DNA of 64,000 bases, from the NCBI GenBank assembly GCA_038210135.1, contig JBBQWZ010000005.1, forward strand, positions 106,041 through 170,040, read 5' to 3'. The notes beneath the pieces were generated by a model. The model ran no database searches. It was not told the origin of the DNA and worked only from the letters and a program-made list of their open reading frames with translations. The position numbers and the translations under genes are program-made. Positions 23,603 through 32,105 of the stretch are shown here, one piece after another. How positions within the stretch are numbered: position 1 is the stretch's first letter; each line of letters begins with the position of its first letter. Origin of the DNA: JBBQWZ01 sp038210135. GTDB lineage: Bacteria > Acidobacteriota > Terriglobia > Bryobacterales > Bryobacteraceae.

Positions 23603-25183
23603 ATGAGCACCGCGACGCAGACGGGGAACCGCGCGCTTTCCCCCTTCAAAAATGAACCGTACGCCGATTTCACCAAGCCGGAAACCAAGTCCGCCATGGA
23701 GGCGGCACTCGCAAAAGTGCGGGCCGAGCTTGGCAGGGAGTACGCTCTCCTGATTGACGGGGAGCGGGTGAAGACCGGCGATCTGCTGAAGTCCGTCAAT
23801 CCGTCGCGGCCCTCTGAAGTGGTCGCCCAGCATCACAAAGCGACCGCCGAATTAGCTACCAAGGCGATCGAAAGCGCGCACGCCTACTTCCCGAACTGGA
23901 GCCACGTTCCGGCTGCCGAGCGGATTGCGATGACGCTGCGCGCCGCCCAGCTGATCCGCGAGCGGAAGTTCGAATTCAACGCCTGGCTGGTGATCGAAGC
24001 CGGCAAGACGTGGAATGAAGCCGAGCCCGAAGTCGGTGAAGCCATCGACTTCCTTGAGTATTACGCGCGCCAGATGCAGAAGCTCGCGAATCCGGATCCT
24101 GTGGTTCAGATGCCGGGCGAAAAGGACGAAATGGTGTACCTCGCGCTCGGCGCGGGCATCATCATTCCGCCTTGGAATTTCCCGCTGGCGATTCTCGCCG
24201 GTATGACATGCGCGGCGCTGGTAGCCGGCAATACGGTCGTCATTAAGCCGTCGAGCGACACGCCGACCATCGCGGCGAAGTTCGCCGAGGTGCTGCTCGA
24301 TGCCGGTTTCCCGGCCAAAAGCTTCTCGCTTTGCACCGGCAGCGGAGCTGTCGTCGGCGACCTTCTCGTCGAGCATCCGAAGACCCGGTTCATCTCCTTC
24401 ACCGGATCGCGCGATGTCGGTCTGCGCATCAACGAACTGGCGGCGAAGCCGCGCAAGGGTCAGATCTGGATCAAGCGCGTTGTCGCCGAAATGGGCGGCA
24501 AGGACGCGATCGTCGTCGATAAGGAAACCGATGTCGCCGTAGCGGCCGCCGGAGTCGTCCAATCCGCGTTCGGCTATCAGGGACAGAAGTGCTCGGCTTG
24601 TTCGCGCGCCATCGTCGATGCCGCGATCTATGACCAGTTCCTCGAGAAAGTCCAGGAGCGCGTCGCCATGCTGACTATCGGAGAATCCGATGATCCGCGG
24701 TTTGCGATGGGTCCGGTGATCAATGCCGGAGCCAAAAAGACCATCCTCGATTACATCGAGACCGGCAAGCGCGAAGGCCGCGTCGTCACGGGTGGAGATA
24801 CGGCGCCGGGCGATGGCTATTTCATCCAGCCGACCGTTATCGCGGATATTGAAGCCAAGGATCGTCTCTTTCAGGAAGAGATCTTCGGGCCGGTTCTCGC
24901 GGTCGCGAAGGCCCGCGACTTCGATCACGCCCTGGAGCTTGCGAACGATTCGGAATACGGCCTGACCGGAGCCGTCTACACCGACAATCCGGAGAAGATC
25001 GCCAAGGCGAAAGACCTGTTCTTCGTCGGCAACCTCTACATCAACCGCAAGTGCACCGGAGCGATGGTCGGAGCGCATCCGTTTGGCGGCTTCAACATGT
25101 CGGGAACGGATTCGAAAGCAGGCGGCCCGGACTACCTGCTCCAGTTTCTGCAGGCGAAGTCGATCGCGGAGAAGATCAGCTAG
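23603..25183 (+). CDS. pruA: L-glutamate gamma-semialdehyde (P5C) dehydrogenase
   Basis: This NAD-dependent enzyme oxidises glutamate semialdehyde to glutamate, the second step of proline catabolism. The 526-residue protein lacks the proline dehydrogenase half of PutA and matches the stand-alone RocA/PruA type. Motifs include IPPWNFPLAILAGMTCAALV, KPSSDTP, the general base region VVAEMGGKDAI, the catalytic Cys in GYQGQKCSACSRA, EIFGPVLAV and the C-terminal NRKCTGAMVG and PFGGFNMSGT. No proline dehydrogenase gene is in this window. An antisense tRNA-Gln follows downstream. Confidence 0.94.
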   Translation: MSTATQTGNRALSPFKNEPYADFTKPETKSAMEAALAKVRAELGREYALLIDGERVKTGDLLKSVNPSRPSEVVAQHHKATAELATKAIESAHAYFPNWSHVPAAERIAMTLRAAQLIRERKFEFNAWLVIEAGKTWNEAEPEVGEAIDFLEYYARQMQKLANPDPVVQMPGEKDEMVYLALGAGIIIPPWNFPLAILAGMTCAALVAGNTVVIKPSSDTPTIAAKFAEVLLDAGFPAKSFSLCTGSGAVVGDLLVEHPKTRFISFTGSRDVGLRINELAAKPRKGQIWIKRVVAEMGGKDAIVVDKETDVAVAAAGVVQSAFGYQGQKCSACSRAIVDAAIYDQFLEKVQERVAMLTIGESDDPRFAMGPVINAGAKKTILDYIETGKREGRVVTGGDTAPGDGYFIQPTVIADIEAKDRLFQEEIFGPVLAVAKARDFDHALELANDSEYGLTGAVYTDNPEKIAKAKDLFFVGNLYINRKCTGAMVGAHPFGGFNMSGTDSKAGGPDYLLQFLQAKSIAEKIS

Positions 25184-25238
25184 TCAGACAGCACGTTTCC
25201 CCCAGATCGCCAATCGAAGGAAATGAGGCGGGCAGGAT

Positions 25239-25312
25239 TGGCTGGGAGGCAGGGACTCGAACCCCGATACGCGGCTCCAGAGGCCGCAGTCTTACCATTA
25301 GACGACCTCCCA
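25239..25312 (-). tRNA. tRNA-Gln(CTG), CCA end encoded
   Basis: On the minus strand a 7-bp acceptor stem (TGGGAGG with CCTCCCA) encloses a D arm with a 3-bp stem, an anticodon stem GCGGC/GCCGC with loop CTCTGGA, a 4-base variable region and a T arm CGGGG-TTCGAGT-CCCTG. The anticodon is CTG, reading CAG. Discriminator G and CCA follow at 25242-25239. The next gene on this strand is unrelated. Confidence 0.95.
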
Positions 25313-25376
25313 GTGAGGCCAATCGTTAGTTTATCGCGTTCTGGCTCCGCAGTCCACTTGGAATCAGGAAACGCCC

Positions 25377-26177
25377 CTACTTCTTGCGGGTTCCGCCGAA
25401 GCGGCGTCCGACGATCATCTTGACCAGCAGGTGATCGGTGGAGCCTGTGATGCCGACTCCGACTCCGAAGTTGAACTCCCACTGCGGTCCAAAGTCAATG
25501 TCGATGGCGGGCAGGATCTGCTGTTCCTGCTGGCGTAGCGGATTGAAGTTGCCAACCGGCCCCAATGCTCCGTAGTATTCCAGCCCGGCACTGACTTTCT
25601 TCGTGAAATCCCAACCGATCTTGACGTTCGGCGAGAACTCGACGCCGCTGCGGACGCTCGGCCCATGCCAGGCGCGTTCGAGCGTCGGGTTGAACGCCAA
25701 GTACAGCTTCTTGTACTGCTTGTCGATGATCGGCCGGATTTCCCATGTCCAGGTGTCGCCGGAATAGACTGCCCGCTGGTAGCCGATTTCCGTGGACAGA
25801 CTGACGCCCACAGGCCACTTCCAGCTTTCAGGAACGGCTACGCGGGGGCGGATGTGCGTGCCGACGAAGTCCCATCCATAGGTGTTGTCGGCGGCGGTGA
25901 AGATGTAGAATCCGGTCTCAAACCAGTCGCTAAAGCCGTGGGTGATTTCGAGAGTCTCGTGCCACTGATGGTTGGTCGGGCGGATGCCATCGATCACCGT
26001 CTTGCTGCCGGAGAACGTGAAGTTGCTGTGGAGTTCGACCATCGTGGCACCTTTGGCCATCGTCGGCGCTCCGTAGACCTGCACTTCGTAGTTGCCTTGC
26101 GACAGGACTGGAAGGCTGCTTAGGAGGAAGAGGGTAGAGGCGCCCACCATGCGCCGAACGGTTTCGATCATCTCCAT
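25377..26177 (-). CDS. Predicted outer-membrane beta-barrel protein
   Basis: With ATG at 26175-26177 (an alternative ATG is 6 bases later) the protein has 266 residues and an N-terminal signal (VGASTLFLLSSLPVLSQG). The rest is rich in alternating aromatic/hydrophobic strands with acidic and Gly turns (ATMVELHSNFTFSG, WHETLEITHGFSDWFETGFYIF, WKWPVGVSLSTEIGYQ, KKLYLAFNPTLERAW, WEFNFGVGVGITGSTD). This is the pattern of a 12-strand-type outer-membrane barrel, like transporter or meta-pathway phenol-degradation proteins. No function can be assigned. Its frame continues to 26330 but that part overlaps the CHAD gene end and lacks coding character. Confidence 0.7.
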   Translation of the reverse strand: MEMIETVRRMVGASTLFLLSSLPVLSQGNYEVQVYGAPTMAKGATMVELHSNFTFSGSKTVIDGIRPTNHQWHETLEITHGFSDWFETGFYIFTAADNTYGWDFVGTHIRPRVAVPESWKWPVGVSLSTEIGYQRAVYSGDTWTWEIRPIIDKQYKKLYLAFNPTLERAWHGPSVRSGVEFSPNVKIGWDFTKKVSAGLEYYGALGPVGNFNPLRQQEQQILPAIDIDFGPQWEFNFGVGVGITGSTDHLLVKMIVGRRFGGTRKK

Positions 26178-26248
26178 CGATTGTAGGCGAGGCCATTGAC
26201 GGTCGCTGCGGAAAGAACAGATTCCTTGAGGCGGCGAAACCGAACTCT

Positions 26249-27079
26249 TCAGTGCTTTGCCTTCCGCTTGGGTGCGGCATTGGGTGGAGCGGGATGCGGC
26301 TTGGCGATGGCCGCCCGGATCTTCGGCCATTCCTGTTGGAACTTCTCCGCATAGCGGCGTTCAGCCGCGCGCAGGCGTTTCTCGAGCGATGCCGGACCGC
26401 CCGCTTCCTTCACGAGGTCGGCGTTGATGACGGCGTCGTGCGCGTTGCCCAGGATCTGCTGCAACTCGCGGGCGGCTTCGATTCGCGGGCCGAAGCCTTC
26501 TTCTTCCAAGGCCTCGAACAGCTCCATCGAATAGCGCAGTTGCTTCGCGACGATACGGAAGCGATGCAGAGCCGCAGGTGTTGTTTCGGGCCGTGCGCTC
26601 TTGTCGCCTCTCTCCAGGAACTGCTTTTCGGCGGGTCCGATCACATCGGCAGCATAGGTCCTCACGTCGCGGGTGGAGTGCCGGAACTTCAGGCTCTTTC
26701 GCCACTCGCGCAGCCAGTTGTCTTTGACGGCGCGGGCGATCCGCCGGTCGAGCTTCGCGAGGGCTTTGGAGCGCCGGGCTTCGAGAGCCTTGCGAAGCTT
26801 ACCCGGCGTGGTCTCGCCGATGACCTGGAGCACAACATCGAGATTGCGCAATCCGCCGGCGGCCTTCATCACCCTCTTCAGCTTCTTGCGGACGTCGTCC
26901 ACTTTCGGAGCGGGCAACAAACGATGGAAGACCAGCAGGACTTGCGAGAAGCGGCGGATGGCTACTCGGAGATCATGGACGGCATCCTCGTCGGCCTTCT
27001 GGTGTCCGTCTTCGAGCTGTTCGTCGAGCTTCTCCAGTCGAGACCGGAACAACTCTTTCGCAAACGCATCCAGTCTCAT
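26249..27079 (-). CDS. CHAD-domain (polyphosphate-binding) protein
   Basis: The 276-residue all-helical protein has the conserved histidine/basic motifs of the CHAD domain: VHDLRVAIRRFSQVL, LRNLDVVLQ, ALHRFRIVAKQLRYSMELFE and LQQILGNAHDAV. CHAD domains bind inorganic polyphosphate through a basic groove and are found on polyP granules. The Lys/Arg/Pro-rich tail (NAAPKRKAKH) may add polyanion binding. The ATG directly abuts the stop of the exopolyphosphatase gene upstream (no gap), so the two are one transcriptional and likely functional unit. Confidence 0.9.
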   Translation of the reverse strand: MRLDAFAKELFRSRLEKLDEQLEDGHQKADEDAVHDLRVAIRRFSQVLLVFHRLLPAPKVDDVRKKLKRVMKAAGGLRNLDVVLQVIGETTPGKLRKALEARRSKALAKLDRRIARAVKDNWLREWRKSLKFRHSTRDVRTYAADVIGPAEKQFLERGDKSARPETTPAALHRFRIVAKQLRYSMELFEALEEEGFGPRIEAARELQQILGNAHDAVINADLVKEAGGPASLEKRLRAAERRYAEKFQQEWPKIRAAIAKPHPAPPNAAPKRKAKH

Positions 27080-28618
27080 CTAAGCGGAACCTCTCTGGCG
27101 GATGAAGCTCAACGGCTGGCCGTACACCTGCTCGAAGAGGGGAGCGATCCGATCGGCCGCCCACATCTCCAGACTAGCGTCTCCGCGGACTTTGAGTGAG
27201 ATGCGAACCTGGCCGTCCAGCATCTCGCAAACGACATGCTCGATCTTTTGCTCCTGGCTTCGGTCGAGCGAGTCAGCGATGCGTAGGAGGGGGGTGAGCC
27301 ACATCAGGGCGCGGACCGAATCCGCGTCCAGGCCTTCGAGTCCGCTCTGCGCATCGCCGGGTGAGGTCCTCCGATGGAAGCGGCAGAGGAGCGCGATGAA
27401 GTGCTGCTCGAAGTCAGTGAAGCCGCCGAGATCGGCGTTCTGGACGATGTAGTAGGAATGGCGGTGGTGCGCGGTGTCGCTGATGAAATGCCCGATGTCG
27501 TGCAGGTAGGCGGAGGCTTCGAGCAGTTTGCCCCAAACGGGCGAGAGGCGATGGAGCGGGAGGAGACCGACGAACAGCTCGTGTGCGAGGTCGGCGACCT
27601 TCTTCGAATGCTTGGGAGCGACTCCGAAGCGTTTGCTCAATTGCGCGACGGCCTGGCGCTGGTCGCGGCCCAACTGCGACAGCTCGCGGCCGACGCGTCG
27701 GGCGGCGAGATCGGCGACGATGCCTTCGCGGACTCCGCCGCTCGCGTAGGAGAGCGACGGCTGGCCGAAGGCTTCGAGTGCGCGCAGGAAAACGGCGGAG
27801 CCGGCGACGACGATCTCGGCACGGCGGGGTCCTACGCCTTGCATCTTGCGGCGAGAAGAAAGGTCGTGCGAGGCAGCCTCCTTATAGAAGGTCCGGACCT
27901 GGCCGACGGTGGCGCGTCGATGGTCGGCATCTTCGCGGCGGGTGCGGGGAATGCGGTTGACGGCGCAGACGATGGCCGCCGCCGTGGCCGAGGTGGCGAT
28001 CAGCCGGTCGAAGGGTCCGCGTCCGATGCGGTCGAGAGGCTTCGCCAGCTTCTCGTCGATGAACTGGTCGAGCCGGTGGAGCTCGGCTTCGGTGGGTGGA
28101 TCGGATTTCAGAAAGACTTCGGTGAGGCGCACAGCGCCGAGAGGTTTCGAAAAGGCGGCTTCGAGACGTCCATTCTCACTGAGGATGATCTCGGCGCTGC
28201 CGCCTCCGACATCGACGATCACGATGCGCTGATTGGGGTGCGGCCAGACGGCCTGTACCCCGAGATGGATGAGGCGGGCTTCTTCCTGTCCGGAGATGAT
28301 CTCGACGGGCGTGCCGGCGGCTTCGGAGGCGCGCTCGAGGAATTCGAATCGATTGCTCGCGTCGCGGACGGCGCTGGTGGCGACGGCGCGGACGGCCAGC
28401 ACTTCATGGAACTTGTGAATCTCGGCGAAGCGCGCGAGTTGCTGGCAGACGATGGCCATCGCGTCTTTGCTGATTCGACCGGAGCGAAAGACGCTTTCGC
28501 CGAGTCGCGTCACCAGGCGTTCGGCGGCGAGCACCTGCATCTGCCGGCCTGGCGTCGTATCGGCCACAAGCAGGCGCAAGGAGTTGCTCCCGATATCGAT
28601 GGCCGCGTAGCGAGGCAT
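27080..28618 (-). CDS. ppx: Exopolyphosphatase/pppGpp phosphatase (Ppx/GppA) with C-terminal HD domain
   Basis: The enzyme releases phosphate from polyphosphate or hydrolyses pppGpp. With ATG at 28616-28618 (GGAGA just upstream) the protein is 512 residues, starting MPRYAAIDIGSNSLRLLV, the phosphate-1 motif of the actin-like fold. RAVATSAVRDASN, the catalytic Glu in GQEEARLI and the phosphate-2 loop VDVGGGSAEI follow. The C-terminal half is an HD-like domain with ASAYLHDIGHFIS, FHRR and RIADSLDRS. The domain order matches long Ppx (E. coli type). The minus frame is open to 29296 but that region is the antisense of the M55 gene. It is directly followed by the CHAD gene. Confidence 0.93.
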   Translation of the reverse strand: MPRYAAIDIGSNSLRLLVADTTPGRQMQVLAAERLVTRLGESVFRSGRISKDAMAIVCQQLARFAEIHKFHEVLAVRAVATSAVRDASNRFEFLERASEAAGTPVEIISGQEEARLIHLGVQAVWPHPNQRIVIVDVGGGSAEIILSENGRLEAAFSKPLGAVRLTEVFLKSDPPTEAELHRLDQFIDEKLAKPLDRIGRGPFDRLIATSATAAAIVCAVNRIPRTRREDADHRRATVGQVRTFYKEAASHDLSSRRKMQGVGPRRAEIVVAGSAVFLRALEAFGQPSLSYASGGVREGIVADLAARRVGRELSQLGRDQRQAVAQLSKRFGVAPKHSKKVADLAHELFVGLLPLHRLSPVWGKLLEASAYLHDIGHFISDTAHHRHSYYIVQNADLGGFTDFEQHFIALLCRFHRRTSPGDAQSGLEGLDADSVRALMWLTPLLRIADSLDRSQEQKIEHVVCEMLDGQVRISLKVRGDASLEMWAADRIAPLFEQVYGQPLSFIRQRGSA

Positions 28619-28681
28619 GCTCTCCATCATACGGATTCGTGGATGGCTCTTCGTCGCGCGAGTCGAGCTACAATCGGGCGC

Positions 28682-29575
28682 ATGCGTTTTGCTTTGCTGT
28701 TGACGTGTGCGGCGGTGTTTACGGGCGTGGCTTTCGCGCAGCCGCGGAAGATGAAGGTCCATCTTTCGGTGGACATGGAAGGCGTGGCGGGCGTAGTAAC
28801 GGCCGATCAGCTTTCGCCGGGAGCCTTTGAGTACGAGCGGTTCCGCAACTTTATGACGAAGGAAGCGGTGGCGGCAGTCAACGGAGCGAAGGCGGCGGGC
28901 GCGACGGAGATCGTGGTTGCGGATGCGCACGGCAATGGCGAGAACCTGTTGATCGAGCAGTTCCCGAGCGACGTGCGGGTGATCCGCGCTTGGCCGCGCC
29001 GATTGGGCATGATGGGCGGCATCGATTCGAGCTTCGATGCGGCGATCTTCATCGGTTATCACGCATCCACGAACAACCTGTCCGGCGTGCGGGCGCACAC
29101 GTTTTCGAGCGCGCGGCTGACGAAGGTCTCGCTCAACGGAATCGTGGTGACGGAGGGCGCGAACAACGCGGCGGTGGCCGGGCACTTTGGCGTTCCGGTG
29201 ATTATGATCTCGGGTGACGACGCGGCAATCGCCGAAGTCCGGTCGCTGGTGGGTCCGATCGAGGCGGCGGAGACCAAAAAATCGCTGGGGTTTCACTCCG
29301 CGAATTCGCTGACGCCACAGGCATCGTGCGAGTTGATCGAGCGGACGGCGCGCGCGGCCCTAGCAAACTTCAGTAAGTTCAAGCCATACGTGATTGCGGG
29401 TCCGGTAGTGCTGGAGTTAGGGCTCAAGAATTACACGCCGGTCGAGATCCTGGGGTACTTGAAGGGCGTAACCCGGGTGGATTCGCACACGATCCGGTGG
29501 ACCGGCGCGAACATGATCGAGGTGTCCGACTTCATCCAGTTTGTGACGCACTTCAACTTGAATATGGAGCCATAG
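28682..29575 (+). CDS. Exported M55-family D-aminopeptidase (DppA-like)
   Basis: DppA-type M55 enzymes are zinc D-aminopeptidases that free D-Ala from D-Ala-containing peptides. The 297-residue product has a signal peptide (MRFALLLTCAAVFTGVAFAQ), which DppA of Bacillus lacks. The zinc-ligand motifs are all present: HLSVDMEG, VADAHGNG, FIGYHAS and VTEGANNA. The end has the usual LELGLKNYTPVEIL-like strands. It is divergent from ppx with a 63-bp gap. A periplasmic place suggests a role in peptidoglycan peptide turnover (inference). Confidence 0.92.
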   Translation: MRFALLLTCAAVFTGVAFAQPRKMKVHLSVDMEGVAGVVTADQLSPGAFEYERFRNFMTKEAVAAVNGAKAAGATEIVVADAHGNGENLLIEQFPSDVRVIRAWPRRLGMMGGIDSSFDAAIFIGYHASTNNLSGVRAHTFSSARLTKVSLNGIVVTEGANNAAVAGHFGVPVIMISGDDAAIAEVRSLVGPIEAAETKKSLGFHSANSLTPQASCELIERTARAALANFSKFKPYVIAGPVVLELGLKNYTPVEILGYLKGVTRVDSHTIRWTGANMIEVSDFIQFVTHFNLNMEP

Positions 29576-29883
29576 AAGCTCCGGAACGATCCGACCGAGG
29601 CGCGCGCACGGCACACTCTCCTACAAAACGCGTTCACTAACTCACCCGCTCGTGCGGATTGAACCCGGAGCGTAAGCGACTGGACCTCAGGTCCTGATAC
29701 TCCCGCGAATCGGTTCTGATATCGCCAGCAAGGGCGGGAACTCAGCGCTGAGACGCCTTAAAGAAGCAGACGTGTCACCAGGACTCGACGACTAAGACTT
29801 TAGTGAACGCGATCTTACGATCGCGCCTCGGGTCCGTCGCTTATGCTTCGGGCTCAAGCCTGGGGGACATACAATGGTGGCCG
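29576..29883. repeat. Gene-free gap with dispersed repeats
   Basis: This 308-base gap has no credible gene. It holds an inverted family-B repeat at 29659-29685, a family-E palindrome at 29803-29830 (CGCGATC-TTAC-GATCGCG core) and a direct family-B copy at 29831-29857 joined to it. The E and B units form one 55-bp composite just upstream of the DinB-like gene. Confidence 0.65.
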
Positions 29884-30363
29884 ATGACGATTGCACGGGA
29901 ACTTGGGGCTTTATACCGGCGGGATTTGACGCGGGTGATTCAGGAGATCGAGGCGTTTCCGGATGCGAACTTACTGTGGGCGACTACGGCGGGCATGACG
30001 AATTCGGTGGGGAACCTGGTTTTGCATCTCGAGGGCAACCTGCGTGAGTTCATTGGACGGCAGTTGGGCGGGTTGCCGTATGAGCGGAAGCGCCCGTTAG
30101 AGTTTTCGACGACCGGATTGCCGGCGGCCGACCTCGTTTCGCGCATGGAGCGGGTCCGCGATTCCATTCCGGGGGTTGTCGAATGCCTGAGTGACGAAGT
30201 TCTGGCGGCGGAGTTTCCGGAGCGGGTGCTCGGACACGCCATGACGACGCAGCAGTTTGTGGTGCATCTCAACGGACACCTGAACTACCACCTTGGACAA
30301 ATCGATGTGCTGCGGCGGGTGCTGACCGGAGCCGGCGCGATTCCGCTGGCCGGGCTGGCTTAA
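29884..30363 (+). CDS. DinB-like four-helix protein (DUF1572)
   Basis: I place the start at ATG 29884; the frame runs up to 29803 but there it reads through repeat sequence. The 159-residue protein has four long helices. The DinB-superfamily histidines appear as His in VLHLEGNLREFIG and the pair in VVHLNGHLNYHLGQIDVLRR, which would bind a metal. DUF1572/DinB proteins are thiol-dependent or detoxification-type enzymes of mostly unknown substrate. The gene is flanked on both sides by repeat-rich gaps. Confidence 0.8.
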   Translation: MTIARELGALYRRDLTRVIQEIEAFPDANLLWATTAGMTNSVGNLVLHLEGNLREFIGRQLGGLPYERKRPLEFSTTGLPAADLVSRMERVRDSIPGVVECLSDEVLAAEFPERVLGHAMTTQQFVVHLNGHLNYHLGQIDVLRRVLTGAGAIPLAGLA

Positions 30364-30814
30364 TTTGCTGACGGCCCGGAAATAACGGCAGAGCGCGAGC
30401 TCGATTTCTTTTTTTTCGCGGGCGCGCATGGCGTGGTCTTGAGACTTTCGATTTTGGCCAGTTCCGCGTCCACTCCAAGACGGAAAGGGCGCACTCGTGA
30501 ACCTCGCAGGATCGTCCTGCCAACGGATGGATTGGCTTCGATCTTTTCTTGCTTCCATATAGGATTCCACCAGTGTGGATTTGTTTCGCGCGGTGGGGGG
30601 GAATGCCTCTGGCCTGTGGATTGTGGCGTAGGCCTCTGGCCTGTGCACTAATCAAAGCCAGATTTCCGAGCGGCGCCCAGAGCGTTCCGGAGGAGCGCGT
30701 CAGAAGAGGCGAGTTTGCGCTACGAGGTGAGCGCGACCTCACGATCGCGCCTCGTGCGCGGTCGGGCGCAGACGTCTCGCCGCGCCCTCTCATGAGGAGT
30801 GGGATACTGCAAGA
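30364..30814. repeat. Gene-free gap with dispersed repeats
   Basis: No credible gene lies in these 451 bases. Two inverted copies of family A (GGCCTCTGGCCTGTG) sit at 30605-30618 and 30623-30648. A family-E copy (GTGAGCGCGACCTCACGATC...) is at 30727-30754. An 8-T run lies near 30408 without a preceding stem. GAGGAG at 30794 may be the ribosome binding site of the next gene. Confidence 0.6.
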
Positions 30815-32047
30815 TTGTTGACGTTTCGAGGAAAGCCAATCACTGCGGAGCTGGTGGCGCTGGTTTGCACCGGCGGGGCGGCGGTGGCTTCTTTGATTTC
30901 GATCGCCGCTTGCCAGATTCTGATCGGCGCGGCGATTCTTGCGATTCTGGTGGGGCGGATGAAACTGCGGTTTCCGCCGATTCTGTTGCCGTTGGGCGTG
31001 TGGTTCGGGTGGACGATTTTGTCGATCCTGGTGAACGGACACGCGGCGCATGCGTTTCCGCAGGTCCGAAAATTCTACGTGTACCTGATCCTACTGGCGA
31101 TCGCGACGGCGATCCACGGATTGGCGCAAGTGGGGTTGGTAATCCGCTGGTGGGCGGCGGCGGGGGCCGCGTCGGCGGCGTGGAGCCTGGTGCAGTTTTT
31201 CGAGAAATACCGCGAGGCACAGCGGCTGCACCGCCATTTTTACGAATTCTATGTGGGCGAGCGAATCACGGGATTCATGAGCCACTGGATGTCGTTCAGC
31301 GGGCAAATGATGGTGGTGATGCTGCTGGTTCTGGCGATACTTTTCTTTGCGCCGGTCAGCCGGAGGATGCGGCTGCTGTATTCGGGGGCGATCGTACTGA
31401 TGGGCACAGGGCTGGTGTTGGCGTTCACGCGGAGCATGTGGGTTGGCGCGGGGGTCGGCGGCTTGATCTTGTTGTGGAATTGGAAGCGATGGACGGTGTT
31501 GCTGGCGCCGCTGCCGGTGATCGCGGTTTTGATATTCAATCCGCTTTCAATCGGCGACCGGTTGATTTCGGCGTTGGTGCCGCACGGTGAAATGGATTCG
31601 AACATGCATCGTGAGATCTGCCGGCGGGTTGGGTACGAAATGATCAAGGCGCATCCGTTGTTTGGGGTGGGTCCGGAGCAGGTGGGTCCGCAATTTTATG
31701 CGTATTTGCCGGCGGATATACGGCGACCGCTGCCTCCGGGATATTACGAGCATCTGCACAATAACTACATCCACTTTGCGGCGGAGCGGGGCATTCCGGC
31801 GGTGCTGGCGTTGCTCGCACTGATCGGGAAGGTGCTGTTCGATTTCGCGCGTGGATTGCGGCGGAAGAAGGATCCAGGAGCGCGCGCGATGCTGTTGGGG
31901 GCGATTTCCGCGATCGTCGCGGTGGTTGTGAGCGGGTGGGTGGAATTGAACCTGGGGACGTCGCCGACGCTGACGCTGTTCCTCGCGGTGGTGGCTTGCG
32001 GATACGTTGTGCTGTGGTCGGAGGAAGCTGCGGCGCGGGTGGCGTAG
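30815..32047 (+). CDS. O-antigen ligase/polymerase family membrane protein
   Basis: The 410-residue protein is mostly hydrophobic with about 10-12 helices and one large periplasmic loop in the second half, as in WaaL/Wzy proteins that ligate or polymerise glycans on lipid carriers. The loop contains HLHNNYIHFAAERGIPAVLA, the conserved H..N.....ER.G segment of the Wzy_C domain, and VGPEQVGPQFYAYLP. The start is the TTG-TTG pair at 30815; no ATG lies near it. There are no other glycan genes in the window, so the glycan is unknown. An N-terminal family-A/E repeat-rich gap precedes it. Confidence 0.85.
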   Translation: MLTFRGKPITAELVALVCTGGAAVASLISIAACQILIGAAILAILVGRMKLRFPPILLPLGVWFGWTILSILVNGHAAHAFPQVRKFYVYLILLAIATAIHGLAQVGLVIRWWAAAGAASAAWSLVQFFEKYREAQRLHRHFYEFYVGERITGFMSHWMSFSGQMMVVMLLVLAILFFAPVSRRMRLLYSGAIVLMGTGLVLAFTRSMWVGAGVGGLILLWNWKRWTVLLAPLPVIAVLIFNPLSIGDRLISALVPHGEMDSNMHREICRRVGYEMIKAHPLFGVGPEQVGPQFYAYLPADIRRPLPPGYYEHLHNNYIHFAAERGIPAVLALLALIGKVLFDFARGLRRKKDPGARAMLLGAISAIVAVVVSGWVELNLGTSPTLTLFLAVVACGYVVLWSEEAAARVA

Positions 32048-32061
32048 GGATTGATTAGTTT

Positions 32062-32088
32062 CACAAGCCGGAGGCCTATGCTACGTGT
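32062..32088. repeat. Dispersed intergenic repeat, family A
   Basis: AAGCCGGAGGCCTATGCTAC matches the family-A unit of the 36.3-kb tandem array with a few changes. It lies in the 58-bp gap before the acyl-CoA synthetase gene. Confidence 0.65.
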
Positions 32089-32105
32089 GTTACCTATAGT
32101 GGCTT

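Noticed and set aside
25239..25312. tRNA-Gln as an integration site
   Set aside because: No duplicate of the tRNA 3' end was seen elsewhere in the window and neighbours look like core genes.
27374..28681. Very long plus-strand frame leading into the M55 gene
   Set aside because: It is antisense to ppx; the signal peptide of the M55 protein starts at 28682.
30433..30651. Small plus-strand frame before the O-antigen ligase
   Set aside because: It consists largely of repeat sequence and low-complexity Arg/Ser codons without a plausible start.
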